A DNA stretch of 24,344 nucleotides, from assembly GCA_041677365.1 (NCBI GenBank), contig JBAYQC010000006.1, positions 1 to 24,344 on the forward strand. The letters run 5' to 3'. The position numbers were made by a program, and so were the translations under genes. This DNA is from UBA2289 sp041677365. GTDB lineage: Bacteria > Bacillota_I > Bacilli_A > Izemoplasmatales > Hujiaoplasmataceae. Positions within the stretch are counted from its first letter, which is position 1; each line of letters starts with the position of its first letter. Of this stretch, positions 8,778 through 16,123 are shown one piece after another. The notes beneath the pieces are model-generated. The model ran no database searches. It was not told the DNA's origin and saw nothing but the letters and a program-made list of their open reading frames with translations.

Positions 8778-9287
8778 CTAATTACTTTCTACAGTTTCTT
8801 CTTTTTTAGTTAGCATATCTAAACCGACTGCTAACTCTCTTAGTGGTGTTAATAATTGAACTGCTAACATTGTTAACAATGTTTCTTTTCCTGGTAATTG
8901 TGCGATTTCTTTGATTTGGTCTTGATTAAAGAAATTACCATCAACTACACCAGATTTGATTTTTAATTTACGGTTCTTTTTAGCGAAAGTATGCAATACT
9001 TTAGCGGCTGATACAGAATCTTCATAAGCGAATATAACTCCGTTTGGACCTTTTAAATCTTGAGTTAAATCACCATAACCAACTTCTTCAGCTGCTCTAC
9101 GAGAAATATTGTTTTTAATAACAAGTATTTCACATTCAGCGTCACGCAATAATCTTCTTAACTCTTCAGTTTTTTCTACTGTTAAGCCTTGATATTCTGC
9201 GACAACTACTGATTTAGCATTGGACATCTTTTCAGCTATCTTCTTAACTTCTTCTTGTTTTAAGTTAATAATGTTTTGATTAGACAT
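8778..9287 (-). CDS. rplJ: 50S ribosomal protein L10
   Basis: L10 anchors the L7/L12 dimers to the 50S stalk base. The 169-residue product has the typical N-terminal domain (KSVVVAEYQGLTVEKTEELRR then VIKNNISRRA) and a C-terminal helix that binds L12 dimers. The ATG start follows AAGGAGG at a 9-base spacing. Upstream is a canonical L10 leader with an attenuator hairpin. By the known mechanism, the L10-L12 complex would bind this leader and reduce expression of rplJ-rplL. The rplL ribosome-binding site overlaps the stop codon, indicating coupled translation. Confidence 0.98.
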   Translation of the reverse strand: MSNQNIINLKQEEVKKIAEKMSNAKSVVVAEYQGLTVEKTEELRRLLRDAECEILVIKNNISRRAAEEVGYGDLTQDLKGPNGVIFAYEDSVSAAKVLHTFAKKNRKLKIKSGVVDGNFFNQDQIKEIAQLPGKETLLTMLAVQLLTPLRELAVGLDMLTKKEETVESN

Positions 9288-9295
9288 CTGACAAG

Positions 9296-9421
9296 TCCTC
9301 CTTATGTCTTTAAATAGAAAACCTCTTTTTCTTCGAGAAAAAGAGGAATAAATAATCTTTATTTATTAGTCTTGATCTCGGTAGGATATTAAGCTAACTA
9401 AGCTCCTACTGTCTTCGATAA
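9296..9421 (-). ncRNA. Ribosomal protein L10 leader (autoregulatory mRNA element)
   Basis: The minus-strand stretch from about 9421 to 9371 carries the hallmark elements GACAGTAGGAGC and GCTTAATATCCTACCGAG. The GTAGGA and TCCTAC segments pair, as in the known L10-leader family that binds the L10-(L12)4 complex. Downstream, AATAAATAA and TTATTTATT can pair with each other, and a terminator hairpin (9322-9346) precedes the rplJ ribosome-binding site. This layout supports autoregulation by premature termination. The outer boundaries are approximate. Confidence 0.9.
9322..9346 (-). terminator. Attenuator hairpin in the L10 leader
   Basis: A perfect 11-bp stem CCTCTTTTTCT/AGAAAAAGAGG with a 3-base loop is followed by TTTTCTATTT on the minus strand, 35 bases before the rplJ start. 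It is an intrinsic terminator, probably controlled by L10 binding to the upstream leader. Confidence 0.85.
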
Positions 9422-9427
9422 AGTTAT

Positions 9428-10120
9428 TTATTTAGTTTTTGCTACTTCAACTTTAACCCCAGGTCCCATAGTTGATGCGACACTGACGTTCTTCATGTAT
9501 ACACCCTTGACTGTTGATGGTCTAGCTTTTTTGATAGTTTCTAAAATAACATTGTAGTTTTCTACAAGTTTTTGCGTATCGAATGAAACTTTTCCAAAAA
9601 GCAATTGGATGTTACCGAATTTGTCTACACGATAAGTAATCTTACCGCCTTTTGATTCTTCTACAGTTTTTCCAATATCCATTGTAACCGTACCGGTTTT
9701 CGGATTAGGCATTAAGCCTTTAGGTCCTAATAAACGACCGATTTTACCTAAAGTTGCCATCATATCTGGTGTAGCAATAACTACATCAAATTCGAACCAA
9801 CCTTCTTTGATTTTTTCGACTAAATCGTCATCTCCAACATAATCTGCTCCGGCATCTTTAGCTTCTTGAGCCTTTTCGCCTCTAGCAAAGACTAAAACTC
9901 TTTTAGTTTGACCAGTACCATTTGGAAGTACTAGTGCTCCTCTTAGGTTTTGTTCTGCTTTACGAGGATTAAGGTTTAAGTTAAATGCTACTTCTACTGA
10001 TGCGTCGAATTTTTCAAAGGAAATTGATTTAACTAGTTCGATAGCTTCTTCGATTGGATATTTTTTACTGCGATCGACTTTGGCCAAAGCCTCAGAATAT
10101 TTTTTTCCTTTTTTAGCCAT
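9428..10120 (-). CDS. rplA: 50S ribosomal protein L1
   Basis: This is the L1-stalk protein of the large subunit (230 residues), which binds 23S rRNA helices 76-78 and helps release deacylated tRNA. The family signature is clear: MAKKGKKY at the start, then GRLLGPKGLMPNPKTGTV and the C-terminal PSTVKGVYMKNV. The ATG is preceded by AGGAGG at a good distance. L1 is a known translational repressor of its own operon in other bacteria. Here an L1-site-like RNA fold (10133-10168) lies immediately before its ribosome-binding site, and a second one precedes rplK. The L10 leader follows downstream, and no terminator separates it from rplK. Confidence 0.98.
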   Translation of the reverse strand: MAKKGKKYSEALAKVDRSKKYPIEEAIELVKSISFEKFDASVEVAFNLNLNPRKAEQNLRGALVLPNGTGQTKRVLVFARGEKAQEAKDAGADYVGDDDLVEKIKEGWFEFDVVIATPDMMATLGKIGRLLGPKGLMPNPKTGTVTMDIGKTVEESKGGKITYRVDKFGNIQLLFGKVSFDTQKLVENYNVILETIKKARPSTVKGVYMKNVSVASTMGPGVKVEVAKTK

Positions 10121-10132
10121 GTTCTTTCCTCC

Positions 10133-10168
10133 TATATTTGGTTTTAGCGGATTGTCCTCCCAATTATA
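10133..10168 (-). promoter_or_regulatory. L1-binding-like mRNA element between rplK and rplA
   Basis: On the minus strand, UUGG pairs with CCAA, extended by four further pairs beyond an A-A mismatch. An asymmetric internal loop has GA on one side and GCUAAAA on the other. It is capped by the hairpin GGA-CAA-UCC. This is the same geometry as the element upstream of rplK and resembles the L1 site of 23S rRNA. The 3' edge touches the rplA ribosome-binding site, so L1 binding could block rplA translation. L1 binding is inferred, not shown. Confidence 0.6.
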
Positions 10169-10197
10169 TAGTTGTATATATCAAACAACTAACAAAC

Positions 10198-10623
10198 TTA
10201 GTCTTTAACGACAATTCCCATGTTTCTTGCCGTACCTTCGATAATCTTAGCTGCTGCTTCGATATCGTTTGCATTAAGGTCTGGCATTTTGATTGCCGCG
10301 ATTTCTCTTAGTTGATCCCAAGTAATTGTTGCGACAGTCTCTGTTTTTGAATTTCCTGCTCCTTTTTGAACTTTGCATGCTTTTTTTAACAAATCACTCG
10401 CAGGTGGTGTTTTTGTTATAAATGAGAATGAACGGTCATCATAGACAGTTAACACTACCGGAATAATGCTACCTACTTGATCTTTTGTTTTGTCATTGAA
10501 TTGCACACAAAATTGTTGGATGTTAACGCCTGCTTGTCCTAAAATCGGTCCAATCGGTGGAGCTGGTGTTGCTTTTCCACCAGGAACTTGCAGTTTAACA
10601 ACGTTTTTAATTTCTTTAGCCAC
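10198..10623 (-). CDS. rplK: 50S ribosomal protein L11
   Basis: L11 forms the GTPase-associated centre with 23S rRNA and is needed for RelA-type stringent signalling. The 141-residue product has the proline-rich KATPAPPIGPILGQAGVNI segment near the N-terminus and the C-terminal rRNA-binding domain ending IEGTARNMGIVV. I place the start at the GTG at 10621-10623, giving MAKEIKNVVKLQ as in other L11 proteins. AAGGAGG lies 8 bases upstream. The longer frame opening at 10632 would place its first codon directly against the Shine-Dalgarno sequence. The start codon lies within a hairpin, and an L1-site-like element precedes it. It is transcribed from a strong promoter at 10705-10733. Confidence 0.97.
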   Translation of the reverse strand: MAKEIKNVVKLQVPGGKATPAPPIGPILGQAGVNIQQFCVQFNDKTKDQVGSIIPVVLTVYDDRSFSFITKTPPASDLLKKACKVQKGAGNSKTETVATITWDQLREIAAIKMPDLNANDIEAAAKIIEGTARNMGIVVKD

Positions 10624-10647
10624 GAAAGACACCTCCTTAATTTCGTG
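10621..10647 (-). promoter_or_regulatory. Hairpin enclosing the rplK start codon, Shine-Dalgarno in loop
   Basis: CACGAAA (10641-10647) pairs perfectly with TTTCGTG (10621-10627) on the minus strand. The GTG start codon occupies the last three bases of the right arm, and AAGGAGG sits in the 13-base loop. The left arm directly adjoins the L1-site-like element (10648-10678), so the two structures could stack. This could hold rplK translation in a tunable state. Confidence 0.6.
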
Positions 10648-10678
10648 ATGTGGTTACAGGAATTTTTTCCTCCCACAC
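10648..10678 (-). promoter_or_regulatory. L1-binding-like mRNA element in the rplK leader
   Basis: The minus-strand RNA folds as outer helix GUGUGG/CCACAU, internal loop GA opposite UGUAA, and inner hairpin GGAA-AAAA-UUCC. This matches the general fold of L1 sites in rRNA and in the rplK-rplA mRNA of other bacteria, where L1 represses translation. It begins about 20 bases after the predicted transcription start. Assignment is by fold and position. Confidence 0.68.
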
Positions 10679-10704
10679 TTAAATCCTTTTTGACACGCTG
10701 AGAT

Positions 10705-10733
10705 ATTATACAATAAAAGCGTGCTTAAGTCAA
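10705..10733 (-). promoter_or_regulatory. rplK-rplA promoter
   Basis: On the minus strand, -35 TTGACT (10728-10733), a 17-bp spacer and a perfect -10 TATAAT (10705-10710). The predicted start is the G at 10698, and the RNA begins GCGUGU. A 6-bp inverted repeat, CACGCT/AGCGTG (10694-10699 and 10718-10723), flanks the -10 box. The promoter lies about 30 bases after the stop codon of the upstream ABC gene. Confidence 0.9.
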
Positions 10734-10763
10734 GATTTTTTTCTTCATGTTTCTTAGATAATT

Positions 10764-13232
10764 TTAGATATCATACTTAGCCAAAATTTGCGCTGGAGTT
10801 TTTCTTAATAAATTGAAAATCGGCAACATACCAAAGACAATATTAACTATAAATAACCCCACTAAACCAATCGCAAATAACGGCAATGTTAAGTAAAATC
10901 CTAACTGAAACTCGATAAGCTTAGTTTGCATTTGATAGACAAAATATGAAACAAATAAATATCCTGGTAAGATTGTTATTAATGAAAATGAGAGTATTTC
11001 TGTAAAGAATATTTTGTAAATATCTCTTTTTGTCGCACCGATTGCGCGATAAACGCCGATTTCTTTAATCCGATTCAATGTTGATGAGCGCATCATGAAA
11101 TAGATATAAACGATTATACCAACAATCATGAAAATTGCTTGAGAGATTCTTGCGCCATTAACAAAGCGTAGGTTCTCTATAAAATTATCTCGATCAACTT
11201 CGTAAGAATTATATAGTGTATAACCTAATTCTTCAGCGTCAGCTATAGCTTGTTCAGAATCATCGGCATAAAACAAAACACTAGACCCATAATAAAGATT
11301 CTGTTCTAATTGGCGCATTGAATATTCCTCTAAGAAAGCGTTATTAACTACGACTATATCCGGCTTAGCGATTTCTTCATCAAACTCATAATAACCAACA
11401 ACTTTTACAGATCCATAACCAGAAAGAACAATATTTTCATTTAAAGGATAAATATCCTTCATCGAATCACTAACAATAGTTTCATCTCTTGAAGCGATAG
11501 TTCTTCCTGATGTAATCGTAATTTTATCTTCAATCAGTTCATAAGAAAAGATTCTACTGTCATAATAACTTACAAACCCATATAAGGCTTCATCATCGAC
11601 AATCATTATTGGTGAGGCTGACTTGGCAATACCAACAATTTCAAAACTGACTGGATTTACATTTTCATAATACTCATAGTATTCATCATAGTAATAATAA
11701 CTATTAGTTCTTAAATTTATTCCAAGTAATTCAGAGAACTTTGTTATACCTAAATCTTTAATACTTTTAGATTCTAAGATATCTTCAGCTATCCATTCAC
11801 TGATTACAACTTCAGTGATATCCTCGGGCATATGTCCGCCAGAATAAAGTTCCATATCTTGATATTTAGATAATTTAACTGGATAAGGACGGATATTTAC
11901 GTTAGCTGTACCTTGATAGAAATCTTTGGTGTATAGTCCTACATTGGCAAGGGAAGCGTAGGGAGAATATTCAATCCCATCAACTTTGTCCAATAATTCT
12001 TGTAAATCACTTACCTCGAAATTTTCATCAACTTCAAGTTTTAACATCTCTTTGGGGCTATTAAGAAATTGTCGATCATCAATTCTGGTTAATCCGCCAA
12101 ATGAAGCCAATTGAAATACCATTAATGCAGTGACAACCACATAACCTAAAAGAAGTAATTTACTACCAAATTTTCTTTTAACAAATAGTCGTTTAAAACC
12201 GTTTTTCAATGCAGTTCGCCAACGAATAAATGATTTGCTTACTGACTTGTGATCTTGTTTATCAAATTGTGATAAATCAAAATCATAGCTATCAATATCT
12301 CCAGCTTCTCTTTTGCGATAATGTTCATCAAGAAGCCTTATTTCAGAATCTTTATCTAAATATTTAATCTTACGTTTAGAGTCAATTTTTACGTAAAGAT
12401 TACCTTTTAATTCAATTAGTTTCAATTTTAAAGACTCATCTTTTTCATGTTCAAAATAGTACTCAATACCCTGGTCTTTGAGACTATCATCATAGTTTAA
12501 ATCTTTCAGGTAAATATTGCGTTCATCAATATGTTCAAAACCGCTTCCGCCTGCATTCTCATAATCATTAACTACAGTTCCGTCGACTAATTCAATAATC
12601 CTGTCAGCGTAAAATTCAACCAAACCTTTTTCATGGGTAACTAAAATAACTAGTCTAGTTTCTGAGATTTTTTTGATGATGCTCATAATCTCAAAAGTAT
12701 TATTCGCATCTAGGTTACCAGTAGGTTCATCCGCCAATACAACTTCGGGATCTTTAGCTAAAGCTCTAGCGATAGCCACACGTTGTTGTTGTCCACCAGA
12801 CAAAGCTTTAACGTTTCGTCTCCTGTAGTTGTACATTCCAACGCTTTCTAAAACATATTTGACGCGTTCTTCGACTTGATTCTTTTCATAAATACCTGCC
12901 ATGTTTAAAGCTAATTCTACGTTTTCATAAACGGTCTTTGATAAAACTAAATTATAGTTTTGGAAAATATAGCCAATCTTTTCGTTTCGTAATACATCCC
13001 AAGTCGTTGGGCTGTATTTTTTTATTGCCTTATCATCTATAATAATTTCACCACTATAAAAACTATCTAAGCCACCAATAACATTTAGAAGTGTAGTTTT
13101 ACCGCATCCAGAAGGACCGGTTAAGGCAACTAATCCCGTTTTAGGAAAATTGATGCTTGTATTATTGATAACATGAATTTCGTTTGATCTACCTTTATTA
13201 AAATATTTATGGACATTCTTTAAACTAATCAT
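10764..13232 (-). CDS. Fused ABC transporter ATPase-permease, FtsX/MacB-like (partner 1)
   Basis: This 822-residue protein has an N-terminal nucleotide-binding domain (about 1-225): Walker A GPSGCGKTT 39-47, Q-loop Q91, signature LSGGQ 144-148, Walker B VVLADE 164-169 and H-loop H200. A charged cytoplasmic linker follows (about 226-340), then a transmembrane helix near 352-372, an extracytoplasmic domain of about 290 residues, and three C-terminal helices. The FtsX-family RIKEIGVYRAIGATKRDI motif is near 721. Residues 512-523 are a Tyr/Glu/Asp run (YYYYDEYYEYYE). It starts 3 bases after the stop of the partner gene, with GGAG inside that gene's end, so the two are coupled and likely form a heterodimer. 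MacB-type systems drive export or remodelling from the outer face rather than classic import; the substrate is unknown. Confidence 0.9.
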   Translation of the reverse strand: MISLKNVHKYFNKGRSNEIHVINNTSINFPKTGLVALTGPSGCGKTTLLNVIGGLDSFYSGEIIIDDKAIKKYSPTTWDVLRNEKIGYIFQNYNLVLSKTVYENVELALNMAGIYEKNQVEERVKYVLESVGMYNYRRRNVKALSGGQQQRVAIARALAKDPEVVLADEPTGNLDANNTFEIMSIIKKISETRLVILVTHEKGLVEFYADRIIELVDGTVVNDYENAGGSGFEHIDERNIYLKDLNYDDSLKDQGIEYYFEHEKDESLKLKLIELKGNLYVKIDSKRKIKYLDKDSEIRLLDEHYRKREAGDIDSYDFDLSQFDKQDHKSVSKSFIRWRTALKNGFKRLFVKRKFGSKLLLLGYVVVTALMVFQLASFGGLTRIDDRQFLNSPKEMLKLEVDENFEVSDLQELLDKVDGIEYSPYASLANVGLYTKDFYQGTANVNIRPYPVKLSKYQDMELYSGGHMPEDITEVVISEWIAEDILESKSIKDLGITKFSELLGINLRTNSYYYYDEYYEYYENVNPVSFEIVGIAKSASPIMIVDDEALYGFVSYYDSRIFSYELIEDKITITSGRTIASRDETIVSDSMKDIYPLNENIVLSGYGSVKVVGYYEFDEEIAKPDIVVVNNAFLEEYSMRQLEQNLYYGSSVLFYADDSEQAIADAEELGYTLYNSYEVDRDNFIENLRFVNGARISQAIFMIVGIIVYIYFMMRSSTLNRIKEIGVYRAIGATKRDIYKIFFTEILSFSLITILPGYLFVSYFVYQMQTKLIEFQLGFYLTLPLFAIGLVGLFIVNIVFGMLPIFNLLRKTPAQILAKYDI

Positions 13233-13235
13233 AAT

Positions 13236-15431
13236 TTACTCCAATTCCGATTTCAGTGTTGTAGAAACACTACTAGCAAAAATACGATTTGAGTATTTTC
13301 TGGATATGAACAGTGACATCAAAACTAACAAGATTAAAAATACTAAATAACGACCAAAGTTGAAGATGCTTAAAGGTTCTAAGAATCCATTAGTAACGTC
13401 AGTTGTGTTTTTTACTACTACAGATAAAATCACAAATAATAGGAATGACACAAAGACAATATATAGATTTTCAACGTAAATAAAAATCTCGATAATTCGT
13501 TTGTTTGCGCCAATGGTTCTGAAAATTCCGTAATCATGTAACTTAGTGTTAATAATTGATTTAAAAATAATATAAGTGATGAAGGTAGAAACAATCATAG
13601 TAAATCCTAATAAAAATAACATTCCAATACTTGATATTATTAAGAGTATTGCTTCAAACTGCTCTGAAACAGCTGAATCATAAGGGTAAACTGCTTTATA
13701 TTTGAGAGTTAAACCTTCATTGATTCTTTGAATCGATTTAAGTAAATCGGTAACGTTATACTCATCTTCAGTCAAAACGCTAACCTGATATATGTCATCA
13801 GGGAAAATTGAGTCATAGGTATTTTGATTTATATAGTATCGATTGGTCAAAACGCTATTATCAATAACTATTTTAACATTAAACTCCTTGTCAATATAAT
13901 AGTCTTCAAGACTTAAAACAACATCACAAGAAGTGGTGCAATCAGGAGAGTCTACAAATCTAACATTAACTTGATTATCCGGTAAAGAATCATCAACAAA
14001 AATTTGATCACTGGTAATCTTAAACGAGCCCTGGTTAATTTCATAAGTTAAACTTCCGTATCTTTGTAAATAATATGCCCTAGCATATTCATCCCATAAA
14101 TCATCATCTAAAAATATATAATTTTGATAATTTTGATCGCTTTGAGGAATGATATCGTTGTCAATAACACCGGCAATCTCAAAATTAGAATCTATATTTG
14201 TATTATTATAGGCGGTCGAAATCTTTTGACCAATAGCTTCTTCTTTTAAATCTAAAATCTCACCATAAGCCGCAATAATGATTTCACCATCTTTATTCGG
14301 CTCATCGCCGTATAAGAACGTATAATCATCACCTAAATAACTTTTAGGTAAATAAATTATTTTAAAATAATCAATATCACCGCTTTGAGAAGTCATGTAT
14401 ACGGGATTATCTAAGACATAGTCTTCGGTAATTACTCCTTTGACATTACTCATATTTTCTAACTCAGCTAAGTCTTCAGGTGAAAAGGTTGAGTTATCAG
14501 CTTTTTTAACAACTATTCGATTATTGTTGGTAAAGGAAAAATGTTGATTATATGAATAAGGGTTTTGGTTAGTTACTACTAAATATCCCCCGTAAGCTAG
14601 TCCAACAAAAATCGCAAAAAAACTAAATACTAAAATCATTAAAATGGTTTTCTTTGGAACTGCAAGTAAGTTTCTTAAAGATAAACTTAATGCGGAGCGA
14701 AAGGTCGCTTTATATTCTTTATCTTTAAGTTTCGGAAGGTCTTGTTTTTCTACCTTGACTAATTCTTTATCTTCTACAATTTCACCATCATAGATTCTGA
14801 TTTTCCTAGTAGCAAACTCTTCTACTTGTGAAAAATCATGAGTTACCATGATAACTAGTTTTTCTTTAGCGATATCAGCTAAAAGTTCGATAATCTGTCT
14901 AGCACTATTAGAATCTAAATTCCCGGTCGGTTCATCAGCGGCAATTATCGGGCAATCTTTTGCTAAAGCACGAGCTATTACTACTCTTTGTTTTTGACCG
15001 CCACTCAATCTTGTAGCTTTATGATTGGCATGAGTTTTAAGACCGACTCGGTCGATAATCTCTAAGGCACGTTTTTTTATTTGATCTTTTGGATAACCAG
15101 AGAGGATTAAAGGTGCTTCTACATTTTGTAATACTGTATATGAGTCAATTAAATTATAATCTTGGAATACAAATGCAACATATTTTTTACGGTAATTTTC
15201 AAGATCCGCTACTGAATAATAAGAGGTCTCTTCACCGTTTATAAACATTTCTCCTTCTTCGTAAGAATCAATCCCACTAATAACATTCAAAAGGGTGGTT
15301 TTTCCCGATCCGGATTCACCAACCACAGCTATAAATTCATTTACATGTAATTCAAGATTGATTTTTCTCAAACCCATGGCAATTACGTTATTTGAACTAT
15401 AAAATTTAGATACATTAACTAATTTAATCAT
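13236..15431 (-). CDS. Fused ABC transporter ATPase-permease, FtsX/MacB-like (partner 2)
   Basis: The 731-residue product has a complete ATPase: Walker A GESGSGKTT 38-46, Q-loop Q90, signature LSGGQ 142-146, Walker B IIAADE 162-167 and H198. Then come one transmembrane helix (about 262-285), a large extracytoplasmic domain, and three C-terminal helices with the FtsX-type HDYGIFRTIGANKRIIEIF segment. The extracytoplasmic part contains a C-x4-C pair (SPDCTTSCDV) that may form a disulfide. I prefer the ATG at 15429-15431, with AGGAG 7 bases upstream, over a TTG one codon earlier. The gene has its own extended -10 promoter and is coupled to partner 1. The pair interrupts the otherwise conserved nusG-rplK junction. 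The substrate is not recognisable. Confidence 0.9.
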   Translation of the reverse strand: MIKLVNVSKFYSSNNVIAMGLRKINLELHVNEFIAVVGESGSGKTTLLNVISGIDSYEEGEMFINGEETSYYSVADLENYRKKYVAFVFQDYNLIDSYTVLQNVEAPLILSGYPKDQIKKRALEIIDRVGLKTHANHKATRLSGGQKQRVVIARALAKDCPIIAADEPTGNLDSNSARQIIELLADIAKEKLVIMVTHDFSQVEEFATRKIRIYDGEIVEDKELVKVEKQDLPKLKDKEYKATFRSALSLSLRNLLAVPKKTILMILVFSFFAIFVGLAYGGYLVVTNQNPYSYNQHFSFTNNNRIVVKKADNSTFSPEDLAELENMSNVKGVITEDYVLDNPVYMTSQSGDIDYFKIIYLPKSYLGDDYTFLYGDEPNKDGEIIIAAYGEILDLKEEAIGQKISTAYNNTNIDSNFEIAGVIDNDIIPQSDQNYQNYIFLDDDLWDEYARAYYLQRYGSLTYEINQGSFKITSDQIFVDDSLPDNQVNVRFVDSPDCTTSCDVVLSLEDYYIDKEFNVKIVIDNSVLTNRYYINQNTYDSIFPDDIYQVSVLTEDEYNVTDLLKSIQRINEGLTLKYKAVYPYDSAVSEQFEAILLIISSIGMLFLLGFTMIVSTFITYIIFKSIINTKLHDYGIFRTIGANKRIIEIFIYVENLYIVFVSFLLFVILSVVVKNTTDVTNGFLEPLSIFNFGRYLVFLILLVLMSLFISRKYSNRIFASSVSTTLKSELE

Positions 15432-15467
15432 CAAGTAACTCCTCTCTATTGAACCCTCTAATGTATT

Positions 15468-15496
15468 ATTATATCACAGATCAAATCACTTGCTAA
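15468..15496 (-). promoter_or_regulatory. Promoter of the ABC transporter pair
   Basis: On the minus strand, an extended -10 TGATATAAT (hexamer 15468-15473) lies 17 bp from a partial -35 TTAGCA (15491-15496). It is positioned between the nusG terminator and the first ABC gene, so the pair is an independent transcription unit. I see no operator repeat. Confidence 0.75.
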
Positions 15497-15522
15497 TAAA
15501 GGGGTAAAAAAAAGCATAAAAA

Positions 15523-15548
15523 AAGCTAAGTTAGTGTTAACTTAGCTT
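15523..15548 (-). terminator. Terminator after nusG
   Basis: A perfect 11-bp stem AAGCTAAGTTA/TAACTTAGCTT with a 4-base loop is followed by five further T, on the minus strand. The stem begins inside the nusG TAA stop codon. It is the strongest intrinsic terminator in the window and ends the rpmG-secE-nusG unit. Confidence 0.93.
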
Positions 15549-16107
15549 ACTTAATTACTTCTACATCAGTGAAATCAAGTTCCATTGAAGTCTGTCTTTC
15601 GAACATCTCAATTAGAACATGAATCTTACCTTTATCCTGATCGATGTTTTCTACCGTTACTTCTGTCCCGGTGAAATTACCATTGATAATTCTTACCTTC
15701 TCACCCGGTTTTACATTGAATTTTTGTACTTGCAACATACCACATTTCTTAAGAATTGGATTAATTTCTTCAGGCTTAAGCGGTACTGGTTTTGTTCCTC
15801 CACCACTACTTCCTAAGAAACCGGTAACTCCAGGTGTGTTTCTCACAACGAACCAAGAATCATCCGTAACTATCATTTCAATGAAAACATATCCAGGGAA
15901 AATCTTAACGATCTTTTCTTTGGGATTTTTATCTTTTTTATCTGCAGGTATAATTTCTTCGGGAATCATTACTTGAAAAATCTTGTCTTGCATATTCATA
16001 GTTTCGATTCTTCTTTCCAAACTTACCTTTACCGAATTTTCCAACCCAGAATAAGTTTGAACAATATACCAGAGACGCTTTGTACTTAAATAATCTGTTT
16101 CACTCAT
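15547..16107 (-). CDS. nusG: Transcription termination/antitermination factor NusG
   Basis: NusG binds the RNA polymerase clamp and modulates pausing, termination and transcription-translation coupling. The 186-residue product has the NGN domain (RLWYIVQTYSGLENSVK at about 11-27, then PGYVFIEM and RNTPGVTGFLG) and a C-terminal KOW domain (GEKVRIINGNFTGTEVTVE). The length is normal for Firmicutes. The ATG start has GAGGAA upstream. It follows secE by 16 bases, and the terminator stem overlaps its stop codon, so it is the last gene of the rpmG-secE-nusG unit. Confidence 0.98.
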   Translation of the reverse strand: MSETDYLSTKRLWYIVQTYSGLENSVKVSLERRIETMNMQDKIFQVMIPEEIIPADKKDKNPKEKIVKIFPGYVFIEMIVTDDSWFVVRNTPGVTGFLGSSGGGTKPVPLKPEEINPILKKCGMLQVQKFNVKPGEKVRIINGNFTGTEVTVENIDQDKGKIHVLIEMFERQTSMELDFTDVEVIK

Positions 16108-16123
16108 TTATATTCCTCATTCA

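Noticed and set aside
10624..10632. A three-codon longer rplK starting at GTG 10630-10632
   Set aside because: That codon directly abuts the Shine-Dalgarno sequence, and the resulting N-terminus (MSFVAKEIK) differs from the family. The GTG at 10621-10623 gives the expected MAKEIKN with 8-base spacing.
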